DNA of 64,000 nt from Pilatotrama ljubarskyi (taxonomy: Eukaryota; Basidiomycota; Agaricomycetes; Polyporales; Polyporaceae). This document shows, piece by piece, positions 1 to 11,373 of this stretch. The position numbers and the translations under genes were made by a program. Position 1 is the stretch's first letter. Each line of letters starts with the position of its first letter. Where the stretch lies: positions 88,285 to 152,284 of the forward strand of contig MU277687.1 of the NCBI GenBank assembly GCA_022385805.1, written 5' to 3'. A model generated the notes under the pieces. The model saw only the letters and a program-made list of their open reading frames with translations. It ran no database searches and was not told where the DNA came from.

Positions 1-946
1 AAGCGGCTGGAGCAAACTCGAGCGACGAGGACAGCGACGAGGAGTTTGCGAAAGTTGTCGAGGGACTCGGCAAGGTCGACCTCCATAGCGCATGGAGCGA
101 TGCTGCCGATGGTACGTCCTACGCTGTCATCTGTTCAGCCTGCATCCTTCTTACTCGTCGGATTAGGGAACGCGAGTAACAACAGTGCACAGCCCCTCAT
201 TGACAGCACCTCGAGCACGTATTCTGACTACAGCACGACTGTCATTCGTGGCCACTCACCAGCATATACCGACACCGCTCCGCCATCTCTGTCTTCGATC
301 CTCACCATCCGACCTTCACCAAATCCCAACGGATCCGACGACCTGACATCTCACCCTCTTGCTACCGGCGCCCACGGTCCCACGCCGAGCACGACAACCG
401 CTGCCACGGCCTCCGACTCCATGCTCTCCATTGAGTCATACCACACCGCGTCCTCGTCCAGTATCATGGCGCCCTCACTCGCGGTTGCTACGGAAGGCGG
501 CTCAACGATCCGTGGATCGACCATCCCCATGGTGCATCGCTTCACCCTCATCAAGCCTGGTTCGAAGCGCAGTGCGGGCGGGCGTGAGAAGGACGTCCAC
601 AGCCGGAGTGCTTCACCGACGCGGTCCACTGAGAACCTCTGGAGCCCACTGGAGTTGTTCTTCTCCAGCACTCTGCTGAGCGCGAAGTGCGACGTCTGTA
701 CGAAGCGCCTTGGTTGGAAGCCGGTATTGGAGTGCGATGATTGTGGGCTGAGGTATATCCCGCTCCGATCTCTGTGCATTGAACGTGCTCTGACCACATC
801 TCACCAGGACACACATCAAGTGCGGCGACTTGGCTCCGATGGACTGCGGCCTTCGCGCAGCACGGCCCAGTGCGCACAACCAAAGCACGCCTCAGACGTC
901 TCCCAACGCCAAGTCGAAGGCGAACGGAAAGCCATCTCCGAAATGA
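1..946 (+). CDS. C1-like zinc-finger protein, 3' end only
   Basis: The gene begins before the window; exons read as 1-111, 167-752 and 808-946 (TGA 944-946). The visible part starts with an acidic Ser/Asp/Glu stretch. A long Ser/Thr/Pro-rich, probably disordered region follows. It ends in a Cys/His cluster spaced C-x2-C-x11-C-x2-C-x4-H-x2-C-x7-C, which fits the C1 (phorbol-ester/diacylglycerol type) zinc fold. The cluster is formed only when the 753-807 intron is removed, which supports the model. The His that normally opens a C1 domain is not obvious, so it may be an atypical, non-lipid-binding C1. C1 domains usually recruit signalling proteins to membranes. The catalytic or GAP/GEF part, if any, lies upstream, so I cannot name the protein. 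Confidence 0.6.
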
Positions 947-1493
947 CCGTCATGACCGTCACGAATATGTACAAGCGTTGTTCTCTAGGACCTTACGACT
1001 TTCATGAACTGTCGTACTTATGGGCGATGCAGTTGCATCCCCATCTTGTTCTCTCCGTTCGCTTCCGTATTTATGGTTTTGTCAGCTCGAACCTTGAACT
1101 CGGATCTCCCAGTTCCTCCATTCCACAAGGACTCGGACTTTCAGTGTCGGTTGCATGTACATTTATCCACGGCGCTGGCCTCTTAATCGAAGATAACTTA
1201 CGAGTATTTCTTGTGCGTATGCATCGAGCTCAAGCCATGCATCGGCTCTATTCGTGGCACTCGTGGACGGCTATCTAAGGACATCCTCCTGGATCCTACC
1301 AATAGTGTGACTGCGTACGCGTGACTGACGCGACGAGACGCGTGCGGGGCACGCGCGCTGCCTTTTATGGGCGCTCGTCAGAAATTTCTTCCAGCCACCG
1401 GCGAGCAGCACTCGAGTCGAGTCGAATCGGCCGAGTCACTTTCACCGTCTTCCTTCTCCTCCACTTCCACCCCCTCCTCCAGCTCTCATCACT
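947..1493. other. Intergenic, ARG1 upstream region
   Basis: No gene is seen here. The stretch becomes pyrimidine-rich (CT tracts) just before the ARG1 start, as is common in fungal core promoters. The open frame continuing from the upstream gene to 1278 is intron and 3'-UTR read-through. Confidence 0.5.
1433..1438 (-). promoter_or_regulatory. Possible Gcn4/CPC1-type TGACTC site
   Basis: GAGTCA on the plus strand (TGACTC on the minus strand) lies about 56 bp before the ARG1 start. Fungal arginine genes are commonly under general amino-acid control through this core motif. A hexamer this short can occur by chance. Confidence 0.3.
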
Positions 1494-3243
1494 ATGCCCG
1501 AGTCCAAAGGCCGTGTCCTCCTCGCGTACTCCGGAGGTCTTGGTGAGTTATCTCTTGCGCGGATCGTCGTGCACATCAGTCGCAAGCATTGTGGCGCATG
1601 CTAATCACTTGCGCATCTAGACACTTCGTGCATCCTCGCATGGCTCATTGAGCAGGGCTACGAGGTCTATGCCTTCATGGCTGATGTCGGTCAGGAGGAG
1701 GTACTACCGATCGGTATATGTCGTGGATAAAGATAGCAAGCTGAGGATGCATTCAGGACTTCGAGGCTGCCCGTAAAAAGGCACTCGCCGTAGGCGCGAA
1801 GAAGTTCTTCCTCGAGGTACGTTCGCATATTCACGCCGCGTCGCCCTCAGAGCTTACAATGGCTTCGTTACCCGTTCAGGACCTGAAGCGCGAGTTCGTT
1901 ACTGAGCTCATCTATCCTGCCCTGCAGGCGAACTGCATCTATGAGGTGCGTCTCTGAAGTATCACGATGCATCTACTTGGCCTAATACTGCTCATATAGA
2001 ACGTCTACCTCCTCGGCACATCGCTCGCGCGGCCAGTGATTGCTCGTGGAATGATGGCGGTTGCGGACCGGGAGGGCTGCGAGTAAGTCTCCTGTTATGC
2101 GGATGACAAAACTCATGCCAACCCTGGACACCTTCCAGCTACGTCTCGCATGGTTGCACTGGCAAGGGCAATGACCAGGTCCGGTTCGAGCTCGCCTTCT
2201 ACGGCCTGAAGCCCGACATCAAGGTCATCGCCCCCTGGCGTATTCCTGGTATGTCGGCACGAATCTGCACCGCACGTGCGCCCAGCTCACATCCGTTGAG
2301 AATTCTACAACCGCTTCGCCGGTCGCCAGGCCCTCCTCGCCTATGCCGCGGAGAAGAAGATCCCTGTCCAGCAGACCGCCGCGAAGCCCTGGTCCACCGA
2401 TGAGAACCTGTTCCACATCTCGTACGAGGCCGGCATCCTCGAGGACCCCAACACCACCCCTCCCGCCGACATGTGGAAGCTCACCGTCGACCCCGAGCAG
2501 GCCCCTCAGACCCCCCAGCGCATCTCGATCGAGTTCGCGAAGGGCCTCCCCGTCAAAGTGACCGTGCCTGACGAGAACAAGACGTACACCGACGCGGTCG
2601 AGATCTTCACCGCGCTCAACCACCTCGCGCGCAAGCACGGCATCGGCCGCATCGACATCGTCGAGAACCGCTTCATCGGCGTGAAGAGCCGCGGGTGCTA
2701 CGAGAGTCCCGGCGCGACGATCCTGCGCGCGGCGCACATGGACCTCGAGGGTCTCACGCTCGACCGCAACGTGCGCGCGCTCCGGGACCAGTTCGTCACG
2801 ATCGAGCTGAGCCGGATCCTGTACAACGGCCACTGGTTCACGCCCGAGCGTGAGTTTGTCGTCAGCGCGATCCCGAGCAGCCAGCGGACCGTCAACGGCG
2901 TCGTCCGTCTCAAGCTGTACAAGGGCAACGTCATCATCGAGGGCCGCTCCTCTGACGAGGTCAGTAAAACAGTTTGTACTGGGCAGCGCGCCGTGATAGC
3001 TGATTGGTCGTGTAGGGTCTGTATGATGAGAAGCAGTCCTCTATGGACGAGCTCGGCGGCTTCGAGCCGACCGACACGACTGGCTTCATCCAGATCGAGT
3101 CCATCCGGATCAAAAAGTAGGTATCATCCTTTGTGACCTCGACATGGTCTGACAAAACAATATCCTACAGGTGGGCGCAGGCCAACATCCGCAAGGGGCA
3201 GGCCGGCATTGAGCCCAAGGACGTCTACGGCAGCCGTGTCTGA
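1494..3243 (+). CDS. ARG1: Argininosuccinate synthase
   Basis: Joins citrulline and aspartate using ATP to make argininosuccinate, the penultimate step of arginine synthesis, in the cytosol. Nine exons: 1494-1542, 1621-1700, 1757-1816, 1880-1945, 2000-2082, 2139-2248, 2301-2959, 3016-3116, 3171-3243. They total 426 aa, normal for the family. The N-terminus carries the ATP-pyrophosphatase loop YSGGLDTS, split by intron 1 inside the Asp codon. Further family signatures are the FMADVGQEE segment, [15 protein letters not shown], and [11 protein letters not shown] in exon 7. The C-terminus ends in KDVYGSRV. The ATG follows a CT-rich leader and gives the expected start [15 protein letters not shown]. 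All introns are GT-AG and phases close exactly. Confidence 0.97.
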
Positions 3244-3987
3244 GTACATGGAGGATGGTTGTGGAGGCGGATGTCAAGACTAGACTGTACCACTATCTTG
3301 CGCTGATCTGGTTCTCGTTGCTCTCACGAGACTCTTAGTGATCTTTTCCCTTCTCTACGTGCGTCGTGCGAGAGAGCCAAAGCGTATCCGAGCTGGCGTA
3401 GGAAGGTCCGACCGTTCGACGTCTCCAAGCGACATCACAGTGAACATCCGCTACTTGCACCCGGCGTACTCGCGTTCTAGCACTATTTAAGCATGTTCTC
3501 GGCAGCTGGCTGTTCTCGGTGGGCGAATCATAAACTACGCACAACAGACCGCAGTCCCTTGCACTGATATGGCCACAAGGAGTGCTCAGCCAGGTCACAC
3601 GAAGTGGACGAGTGGTTCACGATGCCGATCGACTGCAGGGACCCAGTGAGTGCATGTACCAAAGAGCAGCATCATGGCCAGTGCGTACCGGGCAGTGTGC
3701 CCATACGTGTTGCTGCCGCAAGAATTCTAGCCATATTGGCAGTTCCTCAACCAGTATATTGCCGCTGACACCGTGCAAGCGACAACCACGCACAGGCACA
3801 AGGAGGATTAACGGTATGTAGTGTATATAACAAGAGCGAGCAGTATGTACGTCAGATTATATGTCCGGGGTATCGGGCATCATTCACAACAAGGAGTCGC
3901 AACAGGCAAGAGGAACAATCACACAATGCAGAAACAAGTCGGATCCTAGCAAGGGGGAACAGACGTGCTCTGCAGCGAGAGAGACGG
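3244..3987. other. Intergenic between ARG1 and F-box gene
   Basis: Convergent 3' ends of ARG1 (+) and the F-box gene (-). I see no coding signal, repeat or RNA gene. Confidence 0.5.
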
Positions 3988-5388
3988 CTATTTCCCCTGT
4001 TTTTGCGCTGCGAACGACAGCAGGTTGCGCACATTGAGCACAGGGAGTCGTGCCACGATCGCGGCCTTCCCATCCTCGACGTGCGACGGGTCGTTGCACG
4101 AGTTGGTGAAGTGGACCGCGCCAAGAGAGAGGAGGACACTGAGCGTCTTGTCCATGCCCGCCCACGCTTCCAGGCCGACGTTTTCGACGTCCTCGGCCAA
4201 GACGTGCGCGATGATGTTCACGGTGTGGAGGCGGACGAAGGAGTGCGGATCGAGTTGGGCGAGCATGTACACGACCAGCAGGAGAGAATGGAGCTTCGCG
4301 TCGAGCGTCAGGGTGACGATATTCGGAGGGTAGGAAGGTGTGAGCGCGATGGTCTCGGGGCATTCGATCACTTCCCTCGTATCTGTGCGCACGTGTTGAG
4401 CGCTACAGACGTGATGCTGAAGTCTGAAGGAAGACTTACCGCTTTTGCGCCAGTGGTACAAGATGAGGTGTAGGTGCCGCAAGGAGGGATAGCCAGCGAT
4501 GGTATGGTTGAGCTTCGCGACCTGGCTGAGGCGATAGAGAGTGTAGATGAGGGTCTCCGGGTTAACGTGGGTGACAAGCCAAGGCATCAAGGTGAGCGGA
4601 GACGGCGCATACGCCTCGGTGACCTTGAGCGAACGCATCGTGAGTTTCGCCCCGGGCTGAGCAGGGAGAGTCGGATCCGAGACGCCGCGTATCGAGCATA
4701 ACCGACCACAGCGCATCGTGTGGATGAGAGGGTGATTCTTCACCAAAAGGTCGAGGTCCGCATTACAGCGGAACCAGCAGTCGAATAAGGAGAGTGTATG
4801 TAGGCGAGGAAAGTGCGGTGCGAACATCGCTACGATGTTCTCGTCGAAGGGGACGTCCTTCATAGTGAGTCGCACCACGTTAGAGAGTCGTGGGGCTATG
4901 ACGAGGGCGAATACGCGAAGGAGTTTTGAGGGCTGCTTCCCTTGCTGAAGCGCCTGAAGGGATTCGAACGCGTTCCCATCGGCTTCGAAGTAGAGATCGC
5001 GTACGTGTTCAGTGAGATGTGGGTTCTTCACGAACAGTTGAACGTAGTCCACGAAGTTCTTGGCCTTAATGAGTATGGTGTGGAAGAGATAATGACGGAC
5101 GGAAGACACCAGTGCGCGGCATACGAGAGCACAACTGCGAAGCGTCGGGAAGTCGTCGTAGAGGTGGTCAATGATTTGCTCCAAGAGCTCGAGTGGAAGG
5201 CGCCATCTTTGCATGGGGGGTTGACCAACTGACGGAGAGGGTAATGCTTCAGCATTGGAAGGTCGGTTCGCAAGCTTCGTAGCGCTTTTCCAGGTACGGG
5301 TGACAGTTCCACGTATATTCTGCCATTTCCGCTTCTCGGAGAATTGTATCCCAAACTCTTTACTGAGGAGGGTGAGGGACGCGTCCAT
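3988..5388 (-). CDS. F-box domain protein
   Basis: Predicted SCF ubiquitin-ligase substrate adaptor. After about 55 residues with basic stretches comes an F-box-like segment, LPLELLEQIIDHLYDDFPTL, followed by SCALVCRALVSSVRHYLF, typical of Agaricomycete F-box proteins that bind Skp1. The rest (about residues 110-466) has leucine-rich, weakly repetitive text but no clear second domain. I chose the ATG at 5386-5388 for its purine context; an upstream in-frame extension exists but looks unlike protein. A GT-AG intron at 4383-4439 (57 nt, in frame) is likely, giving 447 aa rather than 466. Such proteins form very large, fast-changing families in these fungi, so the substrate cannot be inferred. 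Confidence 0.8.
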   Translation of the reverse strand: MDASLTLLSKEFGIQFSEKRKWQNIRGTVTRTWKSATKLANRPSNAEALPSPSVGQPPMQRWRLPLELLEQIIDHLYDDFPTLRSCALVCRALVSSVRHYLFHTILIKAKNFVDYVQLFVKNPHLTEHVRDLYFEADGNAFESLQALQQGKQPSKLLRVFALVIAPRLSNVVRLTMKDVPFDENIVAMFAPHFPRLHTLSLFDCWFRCNADLDLLVKNHPLIHTMRCGRLCSIRGVSDPTLPAQPGAKLTMRSLKVTEAYAPSPLTLMPWLVTHVNPETLIYTLYRLSQVAKLNHTIAGYPSLRHLHLILYHWRKSGKSSFRLQHHVCSAQHVRTDTREVIECPETIALTPSYPPNIVTLTLDAKLHSLLLVVYMLAQLDPHSFVRLHTVNIIAHVLAEDVENVGLEAWAGMDKTLSVLLSLGAVHFTNSCNDPSHVEDGKAAIVARLPVLNVRNLLSFAAQKQGK

Positions 5389-5836
5389 GTTGAGCTGGAC
5401 GTCGTGCTGGGTGCCCGTGAGTCCTATTGCAAGCAACTGAACACTTCCGGTAGAGCTGACCTCCACTTCAGACAGGCGTGAAGCACAGACAATTAACTTT
5501 ACAGGAGTGAGCACTCATCAGCAAAGAGCCATCATGCGTCGCCAGCAAGCTCAGGGCCACCTCTTGGGTTAGCACGAAGTATGATGCTTCGAGCACCGGT
5601 GTGGTTCCTTCGCCCGAGAGGAGTAAACGTGTCAAGTCACTGCCGTCCGCGACTAGTTGCGGCCGATAGTTTCTCTTGCGCAAACCCTAGCACATGTGTC
5701 GCGTCGAGTGAAGCAATCCAGTCCAAGCTCAGCACAGTCCTCAGCAGCAGCCCGTCGTAGACAACACGGAGATACTGTATGGAACATAAATATCACAGTT
5801 GTTGACGGGCGCTTCCAACGAAGCATCATGGGCGCT
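5389..5836. other. Intergenic before TIR element
   Basis: No coding signal recognised between the F-box gene start and the transposon. Confidence 0.4.
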
Positions 5837-5838
5837 TA

Positions 5839-5933
5839 CAGCTGTTTGCAAAATCATTGGACAGCAACTCCGATTGACGCGCCGCGCCCAATTTGCGCAA
5901 AAGACGCAAAATGCGCGGAGAGCTCAAACTGAG
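5839..5933 (+). repeat. Left terminal inverted repeat, TIR copy 1
   Basis: Pairs with about 6620-6713. The conserved core includes GACGCGCCGCGCCCAATT and an AAAAGACGC block. Confidence 0.75.
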
Positions 5934-6619
5934 ATTCAGAGGACCTTATCGGTGCTCCACTAGTGGCTCAAAAGCGGTATACTCGCGTATATATGCTGCT
6001 ATGTGCCAAATATACCTTCCTGTATATTTCCCTTGGACAGAGGACACGAAGACGAATGCTTTGAGAGTCGCGGTTTGGGCGCCTAACTGACAGCTCAGCG
6101 GGCGCCTAAGAGGAAGCTGGTACCAGTGCAGACCAGTGCCACCTCGAGCGTTCTGAGAGCACGGCAGCGGCCTTTATGACATTTTTCAGGGCTGAAACAG
6201 CCTGTATAGGTGTCCGGGAACATGCCTATGTCCTTTTTTGCCCTTCATATATACTTGGACATGTTTGACCACATGGTCGGCTCATAGGAACAAGTGAGGG
6301 CTGCATCTCGCACCTATGGGCTCAATTGTTCCCCAGGCCAGTCCGAGAGCATGATAGCAGTCTACTAGAGCCCAGAATCAAGGTTCTTTTGAGTCAATAC
6401 CTGTAGTTGCGCTCGCATCCATTCGTCGAGTCGTCGACGCCCTCTTCTAGTGCTAAGCGCCCAATGTGCTGGCTTAGACGCCCACGATTTGGCTCGTTTC
6501 GTATCCTCAGTATATTGTCCCATCGACTCGTACAGGGCGGACGAGGACTAATAGCGACAGAAAAGACACGAATATTGCATTTTAGACGACTTTCCCGGCT
6601 TTGAGGGGTGCATCACCGA

Positions 6620-6713
6620 CCTGTCTGAGCTCACCGTGCGTTTCGCGTCTTTTGGGCGAATTGGGCGCGGCGCGTCAATTGGAGCGCCGGTCCAATGATT
6701 TTGCAAACAGCTG
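6620..6713 (-). repeat. Right terminal inverted repeat, TIR copy 1
   Basis: Reverse complement of the left TIR with scattered mismatches, ending in CAGCTG followed by TA. Confidence 0.75.
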
Positions 6714-6971
6714 TAGTGGTCGGAGAAGTTTCGTGCCCAATTATCCCGAGTGCTAACCCTCACTCAGGTTTCCTTGCTTCCCCCAACTCCTGTGCTCGAA
6801 CCTGGTTGCATTCGACGGGCCAAGGCTTCAAGCTGGTGCACTGGTGTCTCTGGGTGATCTTGTGCTTTGGACTCTCCGACCCGAGGAACTATAACCAAGC
6901 ATCCGGCGCCCTCAGGTCCTAGGCTCGGATTACTGTACCGGGAGGCTCTAGGTTGTGTTCTGCACCGCTGA

Positions 6972-9900
6972 ATGGCGACCCAGGAAGAGACAGAGGAGTG
7001 GGCAAGGCTTGAACAGCCGAACTGGCGGGGGCTGGGGCTTACGGACCCGATCAAGAGCGTAGAGGTGTGTCAGTAAGTCGCGTCCCGATGTACTGCTGAA
7101 CTCAATGCGAATGAACACAGGACAAATGGCTTTTGTTGCCCGCGTTTCTGAAAGTCAAGGGTTTAGTGAAGCAGCACATCGATTCCTTCAATTACTTCGT
7201 CGACGTCGATATCAAAAACATTCTAAAGGCCAATAACAAGGTTACTTCGGATGTCGACCCCCGCTTCTGGCTCAAGTACACGGACATCGTCGTGGGCTTC
7301 CCGGACAGGACGGATGCAGATGCCATCGACAAAAGCGTCACCCCTCACGAGTGTCGGTTACGCGACACGACCTATAGCGCCCCCATCCTCGTGACGATCC
7401 AATATACCCGCGGAAAGAATGTCGTCCGGCGCGCAAACGTCAACATCGGCAGACTGCCTATCATGCTCCGGAGCAACAAGTGCGTGCTGACGGGGCGCAC
7501 GGAAGCGCAGCTCGCGCGCATGACTGAATGCCCTCTCGATCCCGGAGGCTATTTCATCGTGAAAGGCACCGAGAAGGTCATTCTCGTGCAGGAACAGCTT
7601 AGCAAAAACCGTATTATCGTCGAAGTTGACCCGACAAAGGGCGTCGTGCAGGCCTCATGTACTTCGTAAGTTCGCGCCCCCCTCGTCTAGTCTATCGCGG
7701 ATTGACGCGCCAGATGCAAGATCGACGCATGGCGGTCTCAAGTCGAAGACTTACGTCGCAACGAAAAAGGGAAAAATCTACCTCCGCCATAACTCCATTC
7801 ATGAAGACGTCCCGATCGCCATCGCACTGAAGGCACTCGGCATCCAATCCGACAAGGAAATCCTCCTGCTTACGGCCGGCAACCACGAAGCTTACAAGTC
7901 TGCCTTCTCGCCGAACCTTGAGGAGGCCGCAAAACTCGGGGTCTTCACCCGCCACCAAGCCCTCGAATGGATTGGTACCAGGGTAAAGGTCAACCGCAGA
8001 GTCGTCGGACCCAGGCGTCCTGCCTGGGAGGAGGCGCTCGAGGCGCTCGCGACCATCGTGCTCGCCCACGTACCTGTGAACGGCCTGGACTTCCGGTCAA
8101 AGGCGGTCTTTGTTGCGACGATGACCCGCCGCGTCCTCATGGCCATGGATGACGAGAAGATGGTCGATGATCGGGATTACGTTGGTAACAAGCGGTTGGA
8201 ACTGTGCGTCCCTGCCCCCGCCTGTTCACGTCGATTTTCGCGGTGTTCTGAGTCATTGACTCCGAAACAGCGCAGGGCAGCTTCTGGCGCTCTTGTTTGA
8301 GGACTTGTTTAAGACGTTTAACGCTAACCTGAAGGCCGCTATCGACAAGGTCTTGAAGAAGCCGTCGCGTACGAGTGAGTTCGACGCCTTCAACACGATG
8401 CAATTCCAGGGCGATCACATAACGGCTGGATTCGTGCGAGCTATCTCAACGGGAAATTGGTCCCTCAAACGGTTCAAGATGGACAGAGCCGGCGTCACGC
8501 ACGTCCTGAGTCGACTCTCGTTCATCTCGGCCCTGGGAATGATGACTCGCATCTCTTCGCAATTCGAGAAGACCCGGAAGGTCAGTGGGCCTCGAGCGTT
8601 GCAACCCAGTCAATGGGGTATGCTGTGTCCGAGCGACACGCCCGAGGGAGAAGCGTGCGGCCTGGTCAAGAACCTTGCCTTAATGACACACATCACGACG
8701 GATGTCGATGAGGAGCCGATCATCAGGATAGCGTTCATGCTGGGTGTGGAAGGTGCGCTACAGGACCCGAATCCATTGACGCTCCCAGACTTCCTGACCG
8801 GAGTTGTCTATCGCAGACATCAGTTTAGCGACCGGGACAGAAATCTATGGCCCGCACACCTTCGTCGTCAACGTCAACGGAACTATCATCGGCCTAACTC
8901 GTTACCCGGCGCGCTTTGTCAATAACCTCCGAAGGCTCCGCCGGGCAGGTCGGTTCAGCGAGTTCGTCAGCGTGTACATCAATCATCACCACCGGACCGT
9001 CCTCATCGCGAGCGACGGCGGGCGCATCTGCCGACCTATGATCATCGTAGAAAACGGCAGGCCTAAGGTTACGTCGGAGCACATTGCGGTACGTTCTGCC
9101 TCTGTCCGTGTCATAATCTTCTGCCGGTTCTCACGTTAGTGCGCTGCCAGCAACTGAAGCAGGGACAGCTGACGTTCGATGACTTCCTGCGCAAGGGTCT
9201 CGTGGAGTACCTCGACGTCAACGAGGAGAACGACTCATACATCGCGCTCTACGAGAAGGACATCGTGCCTGGGACGACGCATCTCGAGATCGAGCCGTTC
9301 ACCCTCCTTGGGGCCGTCGCGGGCCTGATTCCGTACCCTCATCATAACCAGTCCCCTCGGAACACCTATCAGTGCGCTATGGGCAAACAAGCAATCGGCG
9401 CGATTGGCTACAACCAGCTGAATCGAATCGACACCCTTCTTTACCTCTCCGTTTACCCGCAACAGCCTATGGTCAAAACAAAGACCATAGAGTTGATTGG
9501 ATACGACCGGCTGCCCGCCGGGCAGAACGCCACCGTGGCGGTGATGAGTTACTCAGGGTACGACATTGAGGATGCGCTCATTCTGAACAAGGTATGCCTC
9601 CTCCGCCGTTGCACCTTCCACCCCTCAATACTAGCGTTCCTTTGCGCTGATTGCGTGCTCGTCCCTAGGCGTCGCTGGACCGCGGCTACGGGCGGTGCCA
9701 AGTCCTGAGGAAGAACGCCACACTCATCCGCAAATACCCCAACGGAACGTACGTACATAATCTATCCGTTTTTGTCGGGACGGAGCCGCTGAGTTCGTCC
9801 CTACAGATACGACCGCCTAGCCGATGCGCCGGTTGACGAGAACGGGCAGGTGCAGAAGAAGTTCGACATTATCCAGGCGGATGGTCTCGCGGGCGTCGGC

Positions 9901-11373
9901 GAGCGTGTCGACCCTGGCGACGTGTACATCAACAAGCAGACCCCGACGAACGCGAACGACAACTCGTTCACTGGTCAGGCCGCCACCGTCCCCTACAAGA
10001 ACACCCCCATGACCTACAAGTCGCCTGTGGCCGGCCAAATCGACAAAGTGATGATCACCGACACGGAAAACGATCAGACCCTCATCAAGGTGCTGATCCG
10101 CCAAACGCGGCGGCCTGAGCTCGGAGACAAGTTCTCGTCAAGGCACGGGCAGAAGGGTGTTTGCGGCCTGATTGTCAACCAAGAGGACATGCCTTTCAAC
10201 GACCAGGGCATCGTTCCAGGTACGTCCCTTGTCTTTCGCTCCCGCAACAACCCCCACGCGACCCTTCGCCCACGATGTCCGGATGGTGGCGATGATTGAT
10301 TGACTTTCCGCCCTGCTCCGCAGACACAATCATGAACCCCCACGGTTTCCCGTCCCGCATGACGGTCGGCAAGATGATAGAATTGCTCGCAGGGAAGGTA
10401 CGTACCGGCTCCGGCTCTCGTGTCCGTCGCGCGCACGAGTCCCGCCAGCTCCAACGCTCCCATGCTTCGTCGCCACCATGCTGAGATCGTCATGTTGCGT
10501 TTTAGGCCGGTGTCCTAGCTGGGAAGCTCCAGTATGGGACCGCCTTTGGTGGCTCCAAGGTGCGCCTCCGAGCATTCTCCGCTCACCACCGACGCAGGCG
10601 GCAGAGTTTGACTACGCATGGTACAGGTGGAAGACATGTCCCGGATCTTAATTGAAAAGGGATTCAGCTACGCAGGCAAGGACATGCTAACAAGCGGCAT
10701 CACTGGCGAGCCCCTAGAAGCCTACGTCTACTTCGGGCCTATCTACTACCAGGTGCGTGAACGCAGATACTATCATCGCCCGTCGCTGTTGCGCTAACCG
10801 CCGTCGTAACTCCGACAGAAACTCAGTGAGTATATCTGACAGACCGTTTCTGTAGGCAAGTCATTGACTGATTTTTCTAGAACACATGGTCATGGACAAG
10901 ATGCACGCCCGCGCAAGGTCCGTGCCATCAGCCTGCTATGAATGTGGCTGTTCTCATACTGATATACGAATGCGACTGACAGGGGACCCCGTGCGACTTT
11001 GACCCGGCAGCCGACGGAGGGTCGTTCGCGCGAGGGCGGTCTGCGTCTCGGAGAGATGGAACGCGACTGTCTTATCGGCTATGGCGCGACGCAGTTGCTG
11101 CTGGAACGGCTGATGATATCTTCTGACCAATTCCAAGTGGACGCGTGCGAAGAGTGCGGGCTTCTTGGGTACAATGGGTGGTGCCCGTACTGCAAGAGTT
11201 CGAAGAAGATGGCGCAGCTCACCATCCCTTACGCTGCAAAACTGCTCTTCCAGGAGGTACGCTCGCACTTGCTTATTCGCGTCCGGAGTTCATACTCAGC
11301 ATCCTTCCCCACGCGGTCCTTCTAGCTCATGGCGATGAACGTTGTCCCGCGTTTGGTTTTGGATGACGCATGA
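6972..11373 (+). CDS. RPC2: RNA polymerase III second-largest subunit (C128/RET1)
   Basis: Forms half of the Pol III active-site cleft, which makes tRNAs, 5S rRNA and U6. Fifteen exons: 6972-7064, 7121-7665, 7721-8203, 8271-8752, 8817-9088, 9151-9591, 9669-9748, 9807-10219, 10324-10397, 10506-10559, 10627-10752, 10819-10825, 10881-10917, 10983-11256, 11326-11373. They total 1142 aa (yeast about 1149). It is assigned to Pol III rather than Pol I or II from [20 protein letters not shown] near the start and [14 protein letters not shown] near the end. Catalytic-core text [12 protein letters not shown] and [15 protein letters not shown] is intact. The C-terminal zinc site C-x2-C-x9-C-x2-C reads [16 protein letters not shown]. 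Exon 12 is a 7-nt microexon needed for KLKHM. The start ATG gives [10 protein letters not shown], consistent with family N-termini. Confidence 0.96.

Larger units (their letters stand above)
5839..6713. mobile_element. Non-autonomous TIR element, copy 1 (TA target duplication)
   Basis: An 875-bp unit with terminal inverted repeats of roughly 90 bp. The left end begins CAGCTGTTTGCAAAATCATT and the right end is its diverged reverse complement ending at 6713. Both ends are flanked by TA (5837-5838 and 6714-6715), as in Tc1/mariner-type elements. The interior has no transposase-length frame, so this is probably a MITE-like derivative moved by a transposase elsewhere. Inside the TIRs lie subterminal motifs of the form GGGCGYCTAA: two on the plus strand (6077-6086, 6100-6109) and two on the minus strand (6453-6462, 6474-6483). 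A second copy sits at 39470-40324. Confidence 0.8.
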
